From contig NZ_JAATEO010000041.1 in the NCBI RefSeq assembly GCF_012034245.1, positions 1 through 38,803 on the forward strand: 38,803 nucleotides of DNA. The letters are read 5' to 3'. The stretch is from Micromonospora thermarum. GTDB lineage: Bacteria; Actinomycetota; Actinomycetes; Mycobacteriales; Micromonosporaceae. Positions 24,089 to 32,796 of the stretch are shown here, piece by piece (position 1 is the first letter of the stretch; each line of letters starts with the position of its first letter). The translations under genes and the position numbers were made by a program. A model generated the notes under the pieces. It did no database searches and had not been told where the DNA came from. It saw only the letters and a program-made list of their open reading frames with translations.

Positions 24089-24751
24089 ATGCGAAGACGA
24101 GTCCTCCTACCCTTGCTCAGCATCGGTGCCGTCCTCGGATCTCTGCTGGTGGCCGCACCGGCATCGGCGCACGGATACGTGAGCTCACCGCTGAGCCGCC
24201 AGGCCCAGTGCGCCCAGACCAAGGCCGCCTGGTGCGGCCAGATCATGTGGGAACCGCAGAGCGCCGAGGGGCCGAAGGGGCTCCGGAACTGCCACGGCTC
24301 CCGCGCGGATCTGGCCGTGCTCAGTGACGACAGCAAGCCCTGGCGGGTGCACTCCGTCGGCACCTCGCTCACGTTGGCGTGGACGTTCACCGCGAAGCAC
24401 CGGACCCAGGACTACGAGTACTACATCGGCGGCACCCGGGTCGGTCACTTCGCGAACGACGGGTCGCACACCATCAACCTGAGCCGCTTCTCCGGGCGAC
24501 AGAAGCTCCTCGCCATCTGGAACATCGGTGACACGGCCAACGCCTTCTACTCCTGCATCGACCTGCAGATCGGTGGCGGCGGCAGCAACCCGCCGCCACC
24601 CCCGGCCGGTGGCAGCTGGGCGCCGAACACGACGTACTCGGTCGGCAGTGTGGTGACCTACGGGGGTTCCACCTACCGGTGTATCCAGAGCCACACCTCC
24701 CTGCCTGGCTGGGAGCCACCGAACGTGCCGGTTCTCTGGCAGCGCGCCTGA
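24089..24751 (+). CDS. Secreted AA10 lytic polysaccharide monooxygenase with chitin-binding module
   Basis: This copper enzyme oxidatively cleaves crystalline chitin. The preferred start is ATG 24089 (220 residues), because AAGGA lies upstream and a clean signal peptide (1-27, ending APASA) follows. A start at 24041 would add a non-signal leader. Cleavage leaves H28 as the new N-terminus (HGYVSSP), the first copper ligand, and H104 in FTAKHRTQDYEYYI is the second. The catalytic domain is the compact kind (about 140 residues). A Gly/Pro linker (GGGGSNPPPPP) leads to a CBM5/12-type chitin-binding module at about 172-220 (APNTTYSVGSVVTYGGSTYR). It fits with the GH20 gene downstream. Chitin is favoured over cellulose by the module and size. 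Confidence 0.92.
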   Translation: MRRRVLLPLLSIGAVLGSLLVAAPASAHGYVSSPLSRQAQCAQTKAAWCGQIMWEPQSAEGPKGLRNCHGSRADLAVLSDDSKPWRVHSVGTSLTLAWTFTAKHRTQDYEYYIGGTRVGHFANDGSHTINLSRFSGRQKLLAIWNIGDTANAFYSCIDLQIGGGGSNPPPPPAGGSWAPNTTYSVGSVVTYGGSTYRCIQSHTSLPGWEPPNVPVLWQRA

Positions 24752-24760
24752 CAACACTCC

Positions 24761-24795
24761 GGGTGGACCCGCACTCATCGAACGCGGGTCCACCC
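24761..24795 (+). terminator. Terminator hairpin after the LPMO gene
   Basis: GGGTGGACCCGC (24761-24772) pairs perfectly with GCGGGTCCACCC (24784-24795) around an 11-base loop. CTCC and GGAG outside a small bulge can lengthen the stem. It starts 10 bp after the stop and lies between convergent genes. Bases 24796-24978 show nothing else. Confidence 0.8.
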
Positions 24796-24978
24796 ACCGG
24801 AGGTACCTCCCGGCTGTCGGCAAACCGAGATCGCCCAGGTGCAGCCCCGGGGCGGCGCCCGTCGAGCAGTGGGTTCGCGTGGGCCGGGTGGTAGCTGGTC
24901 ACCTGGCACCGGCCCACGGACAGCGGGGGATCAGGTCGGCGATCCCGTGACAACCGTCCGGGGTCGGTAGCGGCGGAG

Positions 24979-25359
24979 TCAGGCGCCGGTGTACAGAATG
25001 GCGTCGACCTCGATGTCGAATCCGTCCAGAGCGACCGGCAGCGTCGTGCGGACCGGCAGGTTCCGCTCCCCGAAGAACTCCCCGTAGATCTTGTTCATCT
25101 CCGGGAAATCGGCGAAGTCGCGCAGGTAGACCCCGACGCGGACGGCCTGGCTCAGGTCGGCGCCCGCGGCTTCGGCGACGCGAGCGAGGTTGGTGAACGC
25201 CGCCCGCGCCTGCTCGGCGAATGGTCCGCGCACCCACGTCCCGTCGGGCAGTGCCGGGGTCGCGCCGGCCAGGTACACATGGTCACCGGCGACCACGGCC
25301 TGGGAGTACGCGCCCCCGGGTTGCGCGGCGTGGTCGGTGGCGATGACGCGCTTGGGCAT
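24979..25359 (-). CDS. RidA/YjgF family reactive-imine deaminase
   Basis: The 126-residue protein has the normal length and motif order of the RidA family: AAQPGGAYSQAVVAGDHVYLAG near the N-terminus, DLSQAVRVGVYLRDFADFPEMN in the middle and R104 in LPVRTTLPV, the arginine that binds the carboxylate in RidA enzymes. RidA proteins hydrolyse reactive enamines and imines such as 2-aminoacrylate. Those next to amidohydrolases often serve a specific amino-compound pathway. The gene lies 2 bp downstream of the remnant of an amidohydrolase gene, so it was the second gene of that operon. Loss of the upstream promoter through the deletion at about 25740 may have silenced it. Confidence 0.92.
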   Translation of the reverse strand: MPKRVIATDHAAQPGGAYSQAVVAGDHVYLAGATPALPDGTWVRGPFAEQARAAFTNLARVAEAAGADLSQAVRVGVYLRDFADFPEMNKIYGEFFGERNLPVRTTLPVALDGFDIEVDAILYTGA

Positions 25360-25361
25360 GG

Positions 25362-25742
25362 TCAGCCTCTCTCATCCGTGCCCGGAGACTCCTCCGGTCG
25401 CCGTGGGAACTGTTCGGCCAGCCCGTCGGGGCCGACCAGAGGCGTGCTGAACAGCGCACGCAGCGCATCGGCCCGGTCGTCCAGGGCGTGCCGCTGGGCG
25501 ATGGTGAGCGGGATCCACGGACGCGGCGGCTCGGGCAGGCGCGGCGGCAGCAGGCGTCCGGCCAGGTACGTGGCATCGTTGACCAGCCGCTGCTTGCCGA
25601 CGCGGCGCTGCCCGTGGGCATCGACCAGCTCGAACGGGCCCTCTTCCACAGCGAACACGGCCAGGTCGGCGGGGGCTCCCGGGCTGAGCGTGCCCGCGCC
25701 GTTTGCCAGGTTGAGCGCCCGCGCCGGGCGGATGTCAACTCC
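25362..25742 (-). pseudogene. Amidohydrolase-type metallohydrolase, C-terminal fragment
   Basis: About 126 codons match the end of amidohydrolase-superfamily enzymes: VDIRPARALNLANGAGTL, then SPGAPADLAVFAVEEGPFEL, where the strand returns to the composite beta-domain. The metal-binding HxH, Lys, His and Asp residues of the barrel would lie upstream and are missing. Homology stops near 25740, exactly where the opposite strand becomes recognisable as a sugar-binding protein. The two fragments therefore abut at one breakpoint. The substrate was possibly an N-acyl amino compound, given the RidA neighbour, but this is a guess. Confidence 0.7.
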
Positions 25743-26339
25743 CCGCAGTCCCGTGCGGGGATCAAGGCGTACACCGACCTGATCAAGCCAGACAACTGCC
25801 CGCCGCAGCAGTGCGCGGACCTCACCGGCGGCAAGACCGTCGAACTGTTCGCCAGCGGCAAGGCCGCGATGGCCATCCTCGGCAACTTCAACCGCACCGC
25901 CGTCGAGGCCGGCGCGGCCAACGGCAAGTACGCCGTGCTGCCGCTGCCCGGGACGAAGCCCGGTTCGATCGCCCCCGCCTTCGCCGGCGGCAACAACCTC
26001 GGCATCATGAAGAACACCCAGCGCCGTACGCTCGCCGCCGAGTTCCTGACGTTGCTCGCGAGCAAGAAGTACCAGCAGCGGATGTACGACGCGATGGGCA
26101 ACCTGCCGACGCTCACCTCGGCCCGTACCGAGCTGGCCGGCAGGGAGCCGTTCCTCAAGCCGTTCCTCGACACCATCGCGGCCGGCACCCGCTTCGTCCC
26201 GCTGCACCCGGGCTGGGGCAAGATCGACGCGCAGGCCGTGATCCCCACGATGCTCGAGAAGATCGTCACCGGTCAGGCGACCATCGAGCAGGCGACCGAC
26301 GAAGCGGCGACCGCGATCAACGCCGCCCTCGCACCATGA
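25737..26339 (+). pseudogene. Sugar-binding protein of an ABC transporter, N-terminal half missing
   Basis: About 200 codons match the C-terminal half of family 1 solute-binding proteins: AGIKAYTDLIKPDNCPPQQC, then LFASGKAAMAILGNFNR, LPLPGTKPGS, FAGGNNLGIMKNT and the end EQATDEAATAINAAL. A full protein should be about 420 residues with a lipobox leader. Neither leader nor N-lobe is present, and the frame runs back into reversed amidohydrolase sequence at 25740. The protein cannot bind sugar. The stop overlaps the ATG of the permease gene (ATGA), the original operon arrangement. The neighbouring GH20 suggests chito-oligosaccharides were the cargo. Confidence 0.8.
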
Positions 26340-27157
26340 GTACGGCGTCGACCGCGCTGGCGGACCCGCAGTCGCGGGTCCGCCCCGCCACCGCGAGCCG
26401 CCGCACGCGCCACAGCTGGGGCCGGCACACCCCGCTGTGGCTGCTCATCCCGGCCGCCGCCGTACTACTGCCACTGTTCGCCTACCCGATCTACCAACTC
26501 GGTCTGCTGTCCGTACTGGACTTCCGGCAGGCGCAGGTCAGTGGCGGCGAGCCGACCCGGTTCGTCGGCTTCGACAACTACCTGACGTTGCTGCGGGATG
26601 GGAAGTTCTGGTCCGTCTTGCTGGCCACGGTCGCGTTCGCCGCCGCCTGCGTGGCGGCGACGCTGGCCGTCGGCGCCGCACTGGCCGTCCTGCTGACCCG
26701 GGTCAGCCGCTGGCCCGGGTACGCCCTGTCATTCGCCGCGATGGCGGCCTGGGCCGCGCCGGCCATCACCGGCTCCACGGTCTGGATGTTCCTGTTCGAC
26801 GCCAACCTGGGCCTGGTCAACCAGGTGCTCGGGCTCGCCGGGTACAACTGGACCTACGACCCGTACAGCACCTTCGCGCTGGTCGGCGCGGTCGTGGTGT
26901 GGCACTCGTTCCCGTTCGTCATGGTCACGCTGTACGCGGGAATCCGCGCCATCCCCGGCCAGGTGCTCGAGGCGGCGGCGCTGGACGGTGCCAGCCACTG
27001 GCGATCGTTCCGGCAGATCGTGGTGCCGATGATCCGCCCGCTGCTGGTCATCGTGGTCATCCAGTCGATCATTTGGGACTTCAAGGTCTTCACCCAGATC
27101 TACGTGATGACCAGCGGGGGCGGCATCGCCGGGCAGAACCTCACCCTCAACGTGTGA
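26336..27157 (+). pseudogene. Sugar ABC permease (MalF-like), C-terminus missing
   Basis: The ATG at 26336 gives 273 residues. After a basic N-terminus there are five clear membrane helices, from LWLLIPAAAVLLPLFAYPIY to LLVIVVIQSIIWDFKVF, and the EAA loop LEAAALDGASHWRSFRQIV. The protein ends abruptly after GGGIAGQNLTLNV. In relatives this is followed by about 35 residues (YAYQKAF... and a sixth helix). The stop lies inside the joint with the next permease, whose own N-terminal tail is lost, so a deletion probably removed the end of one gene and the beginning of the next. A five-helix subunit is unlikely to work. Confidence 0.75.
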
Positions 27158-27966
27158 CCGCCACCGTCGTCGCACTGGTCACCGTCTTCCCGATCTACTG
27201 GATGCTGCTGTCCGCGCTGAAGCCGGCAGGGGAGGTCCAGTCGCTGTCGCAGAAGCCGTGGACGCTCGCTCCGACGCTGGACAACTTTCGGCGGGTGCTG
27301 GGTGCGGAGGGCTTCGCCCGGTACCTCGTCAACAGCCTCCTGGTCGCTCTGGTCGTGGTGGTGCTGTCCGGGCTGGTGGCGTTCCTCGCCGCGGTGGCGC
27401 TCACCCGGTTCCGGTTCCGCTTCCGCGGCACGATCCTGGTCATGTTCCTGGTGGCGCAGATGGTGCCGATCGAGGCGTTGACCATCCCGCTGTTCTTCCT
27501 GATCCGGGACGTCGGCACCGTCGTACCGCAGGTGGGACTCAACACGCTCGGCTCGCTCGTGCTGGTGCACCTGGCATTCACACTGCCGTTCGCGATCTGG
27601 ATGTTGCGTGGCTTCGTCGCCGCCATCCCGGAGGAGCTGGAGGAGGCGGCCCTGCTCGACGGCGCCAGCCGCCGCACCGTGCTGTGGCGGATCCTCTTCC
27701 CGCTCGTCGCGCCGGGACTCGCCGCCACCAGCGTCTTCTCCTTCATTGTTGCCTGGAACGACTTCCTGTTCGCGCGGACGTTCATCATCAGCGCGGCCGA
27801 CAACCAGACCCTGCCCATGGCGCTGCTGGTGTTCTTCAAGCCGGATGAGAACGACTGGGGTGGCATCATGGCCGCGTCGGTGCTCATGACCGTCCCGGTA
27901 CTCGCCTTCTTCATCCTGGTACAGAAGCGACTGGTGTCCGGCCTCGGCGGGGCGGTGAAGGATTGA
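27154..27966 (+). CDS. Sugar ABC permease (MalG-like), N-terminal tail probably lost
   Basis: A GTG at 27154, overlapping the preceding TGA, can start a protein of 270 residues, VTATVVALVTVFPIYWMLLS. The first membrane helix therefore begins almost at residue 1, without the basic cytoplasmic tail (about 20 residues) that MalG-type subunits have. The remainder is intact: six helices, the EAA loop LEEAALLDGASRRTVLWRI and the end VQKRLVSGLGGAVKD. It may still fold, but its partner permease and binding protein are broken. The stop overlaps the TTG of the GH20 gene. Confidence 0.7.
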   Translation: MTATVVALVTVFPIYWMLLSALKPAGEVQSLSQKPWTLAPTLDNFRRVLGAEGFARYLVNSLLVALVVVVLSGLVAFLAAVALTRFRFRFRGTILVMFLVAQMVPIEALTIPLFFLIRDVGTVVPQVGLNTLGSLVLVHLAFTLPFAIWMLRGFVAAIPEELEEAALLDGASRRTVLWRILFPLVAPGLAATSVFSFIVAWNDFLFARTFIISAADNQTLPMALLVFFKPDENDWGGIMAASVLMTVPVLAFFILVQKRLVSGLGGAVKD

Positions 27967-29576
27967 TCATTCCCCGACCCTCCAGCCTGGAACGACGGCC
28001 CGGCACCTTCCGGATCGACGCGGGCACCGGTCTGGCCGCCCCACCCGAACTCGACCAGGTCGTGGCCGGGCTGCGCGCCGCGCTCGGGCCATCGACCGGT
28101 TGCTGGCTGCCGCCGCAGGCGGACGCCGCCGTACGGTTGCGGCTCGACCCGGTACTTCCCGGTGAGGCGTACCGGCTGAGCGTGACACCGGACGGGGTGG
28201 ATCTCGCCGGTGGTTCACCGGCCGGTGTCTTCTACGGCACGCAGACCCTCCGGCAGCTCCTGCCACCGTCGGCGCTGCGACGCGCCCGGGTCGGCGACGG
28301 GCAGTGGGAGCTGCCCTGCGTCGGCATCACCGACGCACCCCGGTTCGCCTGGCGGGGCTGCCTGCTCGACGTCGCGCGGCACTTCCTGCCCAAGGCCGAC
28401 GTGCTGCGCTTCGTGGACCTGCTCGCGCTGCACAAGTTCAACGTGCTGCACCTGCATCTGACCGACGACCAGGGCTGGCGGCTGGCCTGCGACAAGTATC
28501 CGTGGCTGACCGAGGTCGGCGCCTGGCGCGCGGAGAGCATGCGCGGTTCCCGCCAGCACGGCGCATACGACGCTCGCCCGCACGGCGGCTTCTACACCCC
28601 GGACGACATCCGGGAGATCGTCGCCTACGCGGCCGACCGTCACGTCACCGTGGTACCGGAGGTCGACCTGCCCGGGCACACGCAGGCCGCGATCGCGGCG
28701 TACCCGTGGCTGGGCAACGGTGCCGAGGAGCTACCGGTCTGGACGGGCTGGGGCTGCTCGACCCACGTGCTCAACGTGTCCGACGCGGCCCTGCGGTTCT
28801 GCCGCGACGTCCTCGACGAGGTCTGCGAGCTGTTTCCCAGCCGGTACGTCAGCATCGGCGGCGACGAGTGCCCGAAGGCCGAGTGGCGGGCCACCGCTCA
28901 GGCGCAGGCCCGGATGCGGGAGCTGGGACTGCCTGACGAGGACGCGTTGCAGAGCTGGTTCGTCGGGCAGCTCGCCGCGCACCTGGCCGGTCGGGGCCGC
29001 CGGGTCTACGGCTGGGACGAGATCATGGAAGGCGGCGCCCCGGCCGGCGCGACGGTCGCGGCGTGGCGCGGCCCGCATACGACTACACTCGCCGCGTGCG
29101 CCGGGCTGGACGTCGTGGCCTGTCCGGACATGTGGGCGTACCTCGACTATCGGCAGTCCGAGCAGGAGGATGAGCCGATCCCGGTCGGCACCGTGCTGTC
29201 GACGATGGACGTCTACCGGTTCGAGCCGGTACCGGAGGGGCTGACCGCGACCGAGGCGGCCCGGGTGATCGGCGTGCAGTGCACCGTGTGGACCGAGCAC
29301 ATGGACTCCGCCCGGGCGGTGGACTACATGGTCTTCCCCCGGTTGTGCGCGTTCGCGGAGGTGGCCTGGGGCACCCGCGAACGGGATCCCGCCGACTTCC
29401 GCGATCGGCTGCGTACGCACCTCGCGCGGCTGGACGCGCTGGGTGTCGAGTACCGCCCGGAGTCGGGGCCACGACCCTGGCAGACCCGCCCGGACGCCAA
29501 GGGGTGGCCGCGTACTGCCGCCGATCGGCGGGCCCAGCTCGCCGCGCTGACCGCGAACCTGCAACCCCGTCGGTGA
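27963..29576 (+). CDS. GH20 beta-N-acetylhexosaminidase, cytoplasmic
   Basis: The enzyme releases GlcNAc from chito-oligosaccharides by substrate-assisted catalysis. The 537-residue protein has no signal peptide. Residues 1-120 are the GH20b alpha/beta domain (IIPRPSSLERRPGTF, GVFYGTQTLRQLL). The barrel follows with RGCLLDVARHFLPK, HLHLTDDQGWRL (164-174) and the catalytic pair D301-E302 in SIGGDECPK. The Trp-rich pocket includes YGWDEI and TVWTEHM. The start is TTG 27963, overlapping the permease stop, and no ATG lies nearby. It is complete, whereas the importer upstream is broken, so it now depends on another source of substrate such as a second importer or wall recycling. Bases 29577-29770 show nothing coding. 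Confidence 0.92.
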   Translation: MIIPRPSSLERRPGTFRIDAGTGLAAPPELDQVVAGLRAALGPSTGCWLPPQADAAVRLRLDPVLPGEAYRLSVTPDGVDLAGGSPAGVFYGTQTLRQLLPPSALRRARVGDGQWELPCVGITDAPRFAWRGCLLDVARHFLPKADVLRFVDLLALHKFNVLHLHLTDDQGWRLACDKYPWLTEVGAWRAESMRGSRQHGAYDARPHGGFYTPDDIREIVAYAADRHVTVVPEVDLPGHTQAAIAAYPWLGNGAEELPVWTGWGCSTHVLNVSDAALRFCRDVLDEVCELFPSRYVSIGGDECPKAEWRATAQAQARMRELGLPDEDALQSWFVGQLAAHLAGRGRRVYGWDEIMEGGAPAGATVAAWRGPHTTTLAACAGLDVVACPDMWAYLDYRQSEQEDEPIPVGTVLSTMDVYRFEPVPEGLTATEAARVIGVQCTVWTEHMDSARAVDYMVFPRLCAFAEVAWGTRERDPADFRDRLRTHLARLDALGVEYRPESGPRPWQTRPDAKGWPRTAADRRAQLAALTANLQPRR

Positions 29577-29770
29577 ACCGGAGCCGCAGTGCGCTCAGCC
29601 GCGCTGACGGCGCCGGTCACCGATCCGCCGGCCGATGCCGCGCCGGTCTCCTGACGGACGCTCGAGCGGCTGAGCGTGCGCGCCGCGCCGCAACGGGGTC
29701 AGGCGGCTGCGCCGGCAGCTACGAGCTGCCGTTCCGCGTCGCGCCGCGGCCCTTGGTCGCGCAGCAGCCG

Positions 29771-31567
29771 TTAACTGAGGCTCGACGGGACGATTCCGTA
29801 GTAGCGCAGCTTGCGGTACATGGTGGCGCGGGAGATCCCGAGATCCCGGGCGGTGCGTTGAACGTTGGCGTTGCGATGCATCAGCCCACGCAGGATGGCG
29901 TCGCGCTCCAGCAGCTCCATCGCGGTCAGGACGTTGCGGGATGACACCCGGCACTCCGGCGGAAGATCCTCCACGCCGATCACACGGCCGGCGGGTCGCC
30001 GCACGAGGCCACGGATCACCGACTCGATCTGCCGGAGGTTCTCCGGCCACGGGCACCGCTGAAGCATCGCGAGCGCCTCGGGGGAGCATGTCCTGTCCCC
30101 GTTCGGCTGGTACCGACGCAGGAAGAACCGGACCAACTGCTCGATGTCTTCGTAGCGGTGACGGATCGGCGGCACCTCCACGCAGGTGTCGAGCAGGTCG
30201 CCGAGGTGGGCGTCCGCACCGGCCGTGGTCGGTTGGCTCGTCATGATCAGCTGTCCCGTGGCGGCCCGGTCGAGGTCCGCTAGGAGACCTCGCAGCCCCC
30301 GGCGCAGGCCGTTGCCCAGGAGCTGCACATCACGCAGGACGACCACGTTCGACGACTCGGCCAGCCGGTCGCGGACCTCGTGCAGCCATTGCTCGCTTGC
30401 GTGCGGCGACTCCGACGACGGTGGCTCGGCCACCACCAGCCGGCGCCCCGCGCCGTACGCGCGGTGCACGGCCTCGACCAGCGTGGTCTTGCCGACACCC
30501 GCCTCTCCTGCGACGAGGAACCATGAACCGGAGGTGAACGCGGCCTCACACGCCGTCACCGCGTCGAGCCACTGGGGGGAGGAGCCCACCAGTCCCAGGT
30601 CTGCCCGTCGCGAGCCCTCTGGTGCGGGCGGTCGGAGCTGGGGACGTCCGATGAGCCGGATCCGGAAGATGGCACCGGCGTCACTGTCCTCGCGGCGGCA
30701 ACGGCTGACCCGCAGCTCGGCGACTCGACCGGACGGAAGGGCGATGCTGCGCCTGCCCTCGAACCGGGCGTCGTCGGCGATCTCCCGCGCATGGTCGAGC
30801 AGGGCGTGCTGATCCGGGCCGATGACGGCCGCGCTGAGCTGCTCGTTCATCATCAGGACCTCCCGGCTGACGGCCAGCACGGGCCCCGGGCGCACCGAGG
30901 CGCACGCGGCGAGGTAGTCCTGGAACAGCGCCCGCTCCCGTCGTGAGCTGATCGCGGCGATCTCGCTTTCGATCTGCCTCACGGTGGAGGAGGCCAGCGC
31001 CATGAGCATCCCGGCGGAGCCCTGGCGGGTCGTGGTCAGGTTGAACGCTCCGAGCAGCGTGCGCCGCGTCGGGTGCACGATCGGCACGGCCGCGCACTGG
31101 AAGTACCGGAGCGCCTCGACGTAGTGCTCGTTCCCGGCGATCACGGCCGGGCGACCGCTGGCCAGCGCGGTCCCGATGCCATTGGTGCCCACGTAGCGCT
31201 CGGAGTACACGTGGCCGGGCACCAGCTGCACGCGGCCCAGGCGCGTGGTCAACCCCTCATCGGAGACCGTCCGGGAGAGCACCACGCCCTGGTGATCCGT
31301 GATCATCATGGCCACCGCGTCGCCGGCGAGCTGCTCGAACAGCCGGTCCAGGATCGGTAGCGCCGCCTTGGTCAGCGGCACGTCCAGGTTGGGGTTCTCG
31401 ATGTACGGGGCGGAGATTTCCCCTGACTTCACCCCGTACTCCATCGACCGCTGCCACGAGGCCACGACGAGCGGCCGGACGCGCCCGGGATCCTCGGCCA
31501 CTTCCAGGTAGCGCTCGCGGGCCACGGCCAACGAGTTCCCAGGCTGAGGTTGCGGCATCTCGGGCAC
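29771..31567 (-). CDS. AcoR-like GAF / AAA+ / Fis transcriptional activator
   Basis: This is a regulator of 598 residues if GTG 31567 is used, or 595 from ATG 31558; GGGAG lies just ahead of the GTG. Residues about 75-205 are a GAF-type sensor (YVGTNGIGTALASGRPAVI). About 325-480 form a reduced AAA+ domain with Walker A GEAGVGKTT (354-362). Residues 553-592 are a Fis-type helix-turn-helix (TARDLGISRATMYRKLRYYG). The GAFTGA motif that contacts sigma-54 is not found, and actinomycetes lack sigma-54, so it must act with the ordinary polymerase. Relatives activate genes for alcohol, acetoin or propane oxidation. It is divergent from an alcohol dehydrogenase and probably controls it and the importer. 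Confidence 0.88.
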   Translation of the reverse strand: MPEMPQPQPGNSLAVARERYLEVAEDPGRVRPLVVASWQRSMEYGVKSGEISAPYIENPNLDVPLTKAALPILDRLFEQLAGDAVAMMITDHQGVVLSRTVSDEGLTTRLGRVQLVPGHVYSERYVGTNGIGTALASGRPAVIAGNEHYVEALRYFQCAAVPIVHPTRRTLLGAFNLTTTRQGSAGMLMALASSTVRQIESEIAAISSRRERALFQDYLAACASVRPGPVLAVSREVLMMNEQLSAAVIGPDQHALLDHAREIADDARFEGRRSIALPSGRVAELRVSRCRREDSDAGAIFRIRLIGRPQLRPPAPEGSRRADLGLVGSSPQWLDAVTACEAAFTSGSWFLVAGEAGVGKTTLVEAVHRAYGAGRRLVVAEPPSSESPHASEQWLHEVRDRLAESSNVVVLRDVQLLGNGLRRGLRGLLADLDRAATGQLIMTSQPTTAGADAHLGDLLDTCVEVPPIRHRYEDIEQLVRFFLRRYQPNGDRTCSPEALAMLQRCPWPENLRQIESVIRGLVRRPAGRVIGVEDLPPECRVSSRNVLTAMELLERDAILRGLMHRNANVQRTARDLGISRATMYRKLRYYGIVPSSLS

Positions 31568-31644
31568 CTACTCCCGCGCTGTGAGCATCGCCTCCCGCGA
31601 TCGGATCCCATTGGAGCAGACCGACGGGTGCGGCGGCGACGGCC

Positions 31645-31683
31645 TGTTTCAGATTGAGACATCGCCGGACTCGTTTTGAGACA
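31645..31683 (+). promoter_or_regulatory. Two palindromic activator-like sites between regulator and dehydrogenase
   Basis: TGTTTCA-GAT-TGAGACA (31645-31661) is a 17-bp palindrome with one mismatch. A second site with the same right arm, GGACTCG-TTT-TGAGACA, lies at 31667-31683. The shared TTGAGACATCG elements start 22 bp apart, two helical turns. They sit 67-105 bp before the dehydrogenase start, a position suited to activation. Binding by the divergent AcoR-like protein is inference. Confidence 0.65.
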
Positions 31684-31749
31684 TCGAGGAAACCGCCGAC
31701 CTCCCTGTAATGGCAGGACCAATCACCCCTCGTTCTCAGGAGCGTCGCG

Positions 31750-32775
31750 ATGAAAGCCGTGCAGGTCACCGGGTACGACGAGCCGCCAGTCCTGATGGAT
31801 GTGCCCGATCCGGAAATCACCGGTCCGCTGGATGTGATCGTCAAAATCGGCGGGGCCGGCGTGTGCCGCACCGACCTGCACATCCTAGAAGGGCAGTGGA
31901 GGGAAAAGAGCGGGGTTGTCCTGCCGTACACCATCGGTCACGAGAACGCCGGTTGGGTGGAGGCGGTGGGTCAGGCCGTCACCAACGTCCGGGTGGGCGA
32001 CCCGGTGATTCTGCATCCGCTCGTCACGTGCGGTCTGTGCCGGGCGTGCCGCGCCGGGGACGACGTGCATTGCACGAATTCAGCCTTTCCGGGCATCGAT
32101 ACCGACGGGGGCTATGCAACCTACCTGCGCACCACGGCCCGCTCGGTGGTGAAGCTGGACCCGTCCCTGGAGCCGGCGGCGGTGGCGGCCCTGGCCGATG
32201 CCGGCCTCACGGCGTATCACGCCGTGGCCAAGGCGGCCCGGGTGCTGCGACCCGTTGATCGGGCGGTCGTCATCGGCGCAGGCGGACTCGGACACATCGG
32301 TATCCAGGTGCTCCGAGCGCTGTCACCGGTCGAAATGATCGTGATCGACCGTCGCCCGGAGGCGCTCGTCCTGGCCGAGGAATTGGGCGCCGACCACACG
32401 CTGCTCGCGGACTCCGGTGCGGCAGACCGGGTCCGGGAAATCACCGGCGGCCACGGAGCCGAGGCGGTGCTGGACTTCGTGGGCGAAGGGGGTGCCCTCG
32501 AGCTCGGCGTGGCGTGCCTGCGCCGCAACGGCAACTACTACGTCATCGGCTACGGCGGCGACCTCGTCGTCCCGACGATCGACATCATCTCCACCGAGAT
32601 CAACTTCATCGGCAACCTCGTGGGGTCCTACAACGACCTCGCCGAGCTGATGGTGCTGGCGGCTCAGGGCAAGGTCAGCCTGCACACCCAGCGGTACCCC
32701 CTGGCGTCCTTCCAGGACGCGCTCGACGACCTGGCCGCCGGTGCCGTCCGCGGCCGCGCCATCTTGATTCCCTGA
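31750..32775 (+). CDS. Zinc-dependent NAD(P) alcohol dehydrogenase
   Basis: The enzyme oxidises an alcohol or polyol to the aldehyde or ketone with NAD(P)+. The 341-residue protein is a complete medium-chain dehydrogenase. Catalytic zinc ligands are C39 (GVCRTDLH), H64 and E65 in GHE, with D150 at the fourth position. The structural zinc site is C94, C97, C100 and C108. The Rossmann motif is GAGGLG at 176-181, and D-R-R after strand two (VIDRRPEA) favours NAD. CAGGAG precedes the ATG. The regulator on the other side and the polyol-type importer downstream suggest that it oxidises the imported compound. The exact substrate is unknown. Confidence 0.9.
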   Translation: MKAVQVTGYDEPPVLMDVPDPEITGPLDVIVKIGGAGVCRTDLHILEGQWREKSGVVLPYTIGHENAGWVEAVGQAVTNVRVGDPVILHPLVTCGLCRACRAGDDVHCTNSAFPGIDTDGGYATYLRTTARSVVKLDPSLEPAAVAALADAGLTAYHAVAKAARVLRPVDRAVVIGAGGLGHIGIQVLRALSPVEMIVIDRRPEALVLAEELGADHTLLADSGAADRVREITGGHGAEAVLDFVGEGGALELGVACLRRNGNYYVIGYGGDLVVPTIDIISTEINFIGNLVGSYNDLAELMVLAAQGKVSLHTQRYPLASFQDALDDLAAGAVRGRAILIP

Positions 32776-32796
32776 CCTCGCAGAGGAGCAGCAGCC

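Noticed and set aside
25488..26339. Binding-protein frame starting at 25488 as a full-length gene
   Set aside because: The first 80 codons are the reverse of the amidohydrolase fragment and carry no leader or lipobox. Only the part after about 25740 is homologous.
27258..27848. 196-codon frame inside the second permease gene
   Set aside because: Out-of-frame reading of a permease with six clear helices. No start signal or domain.
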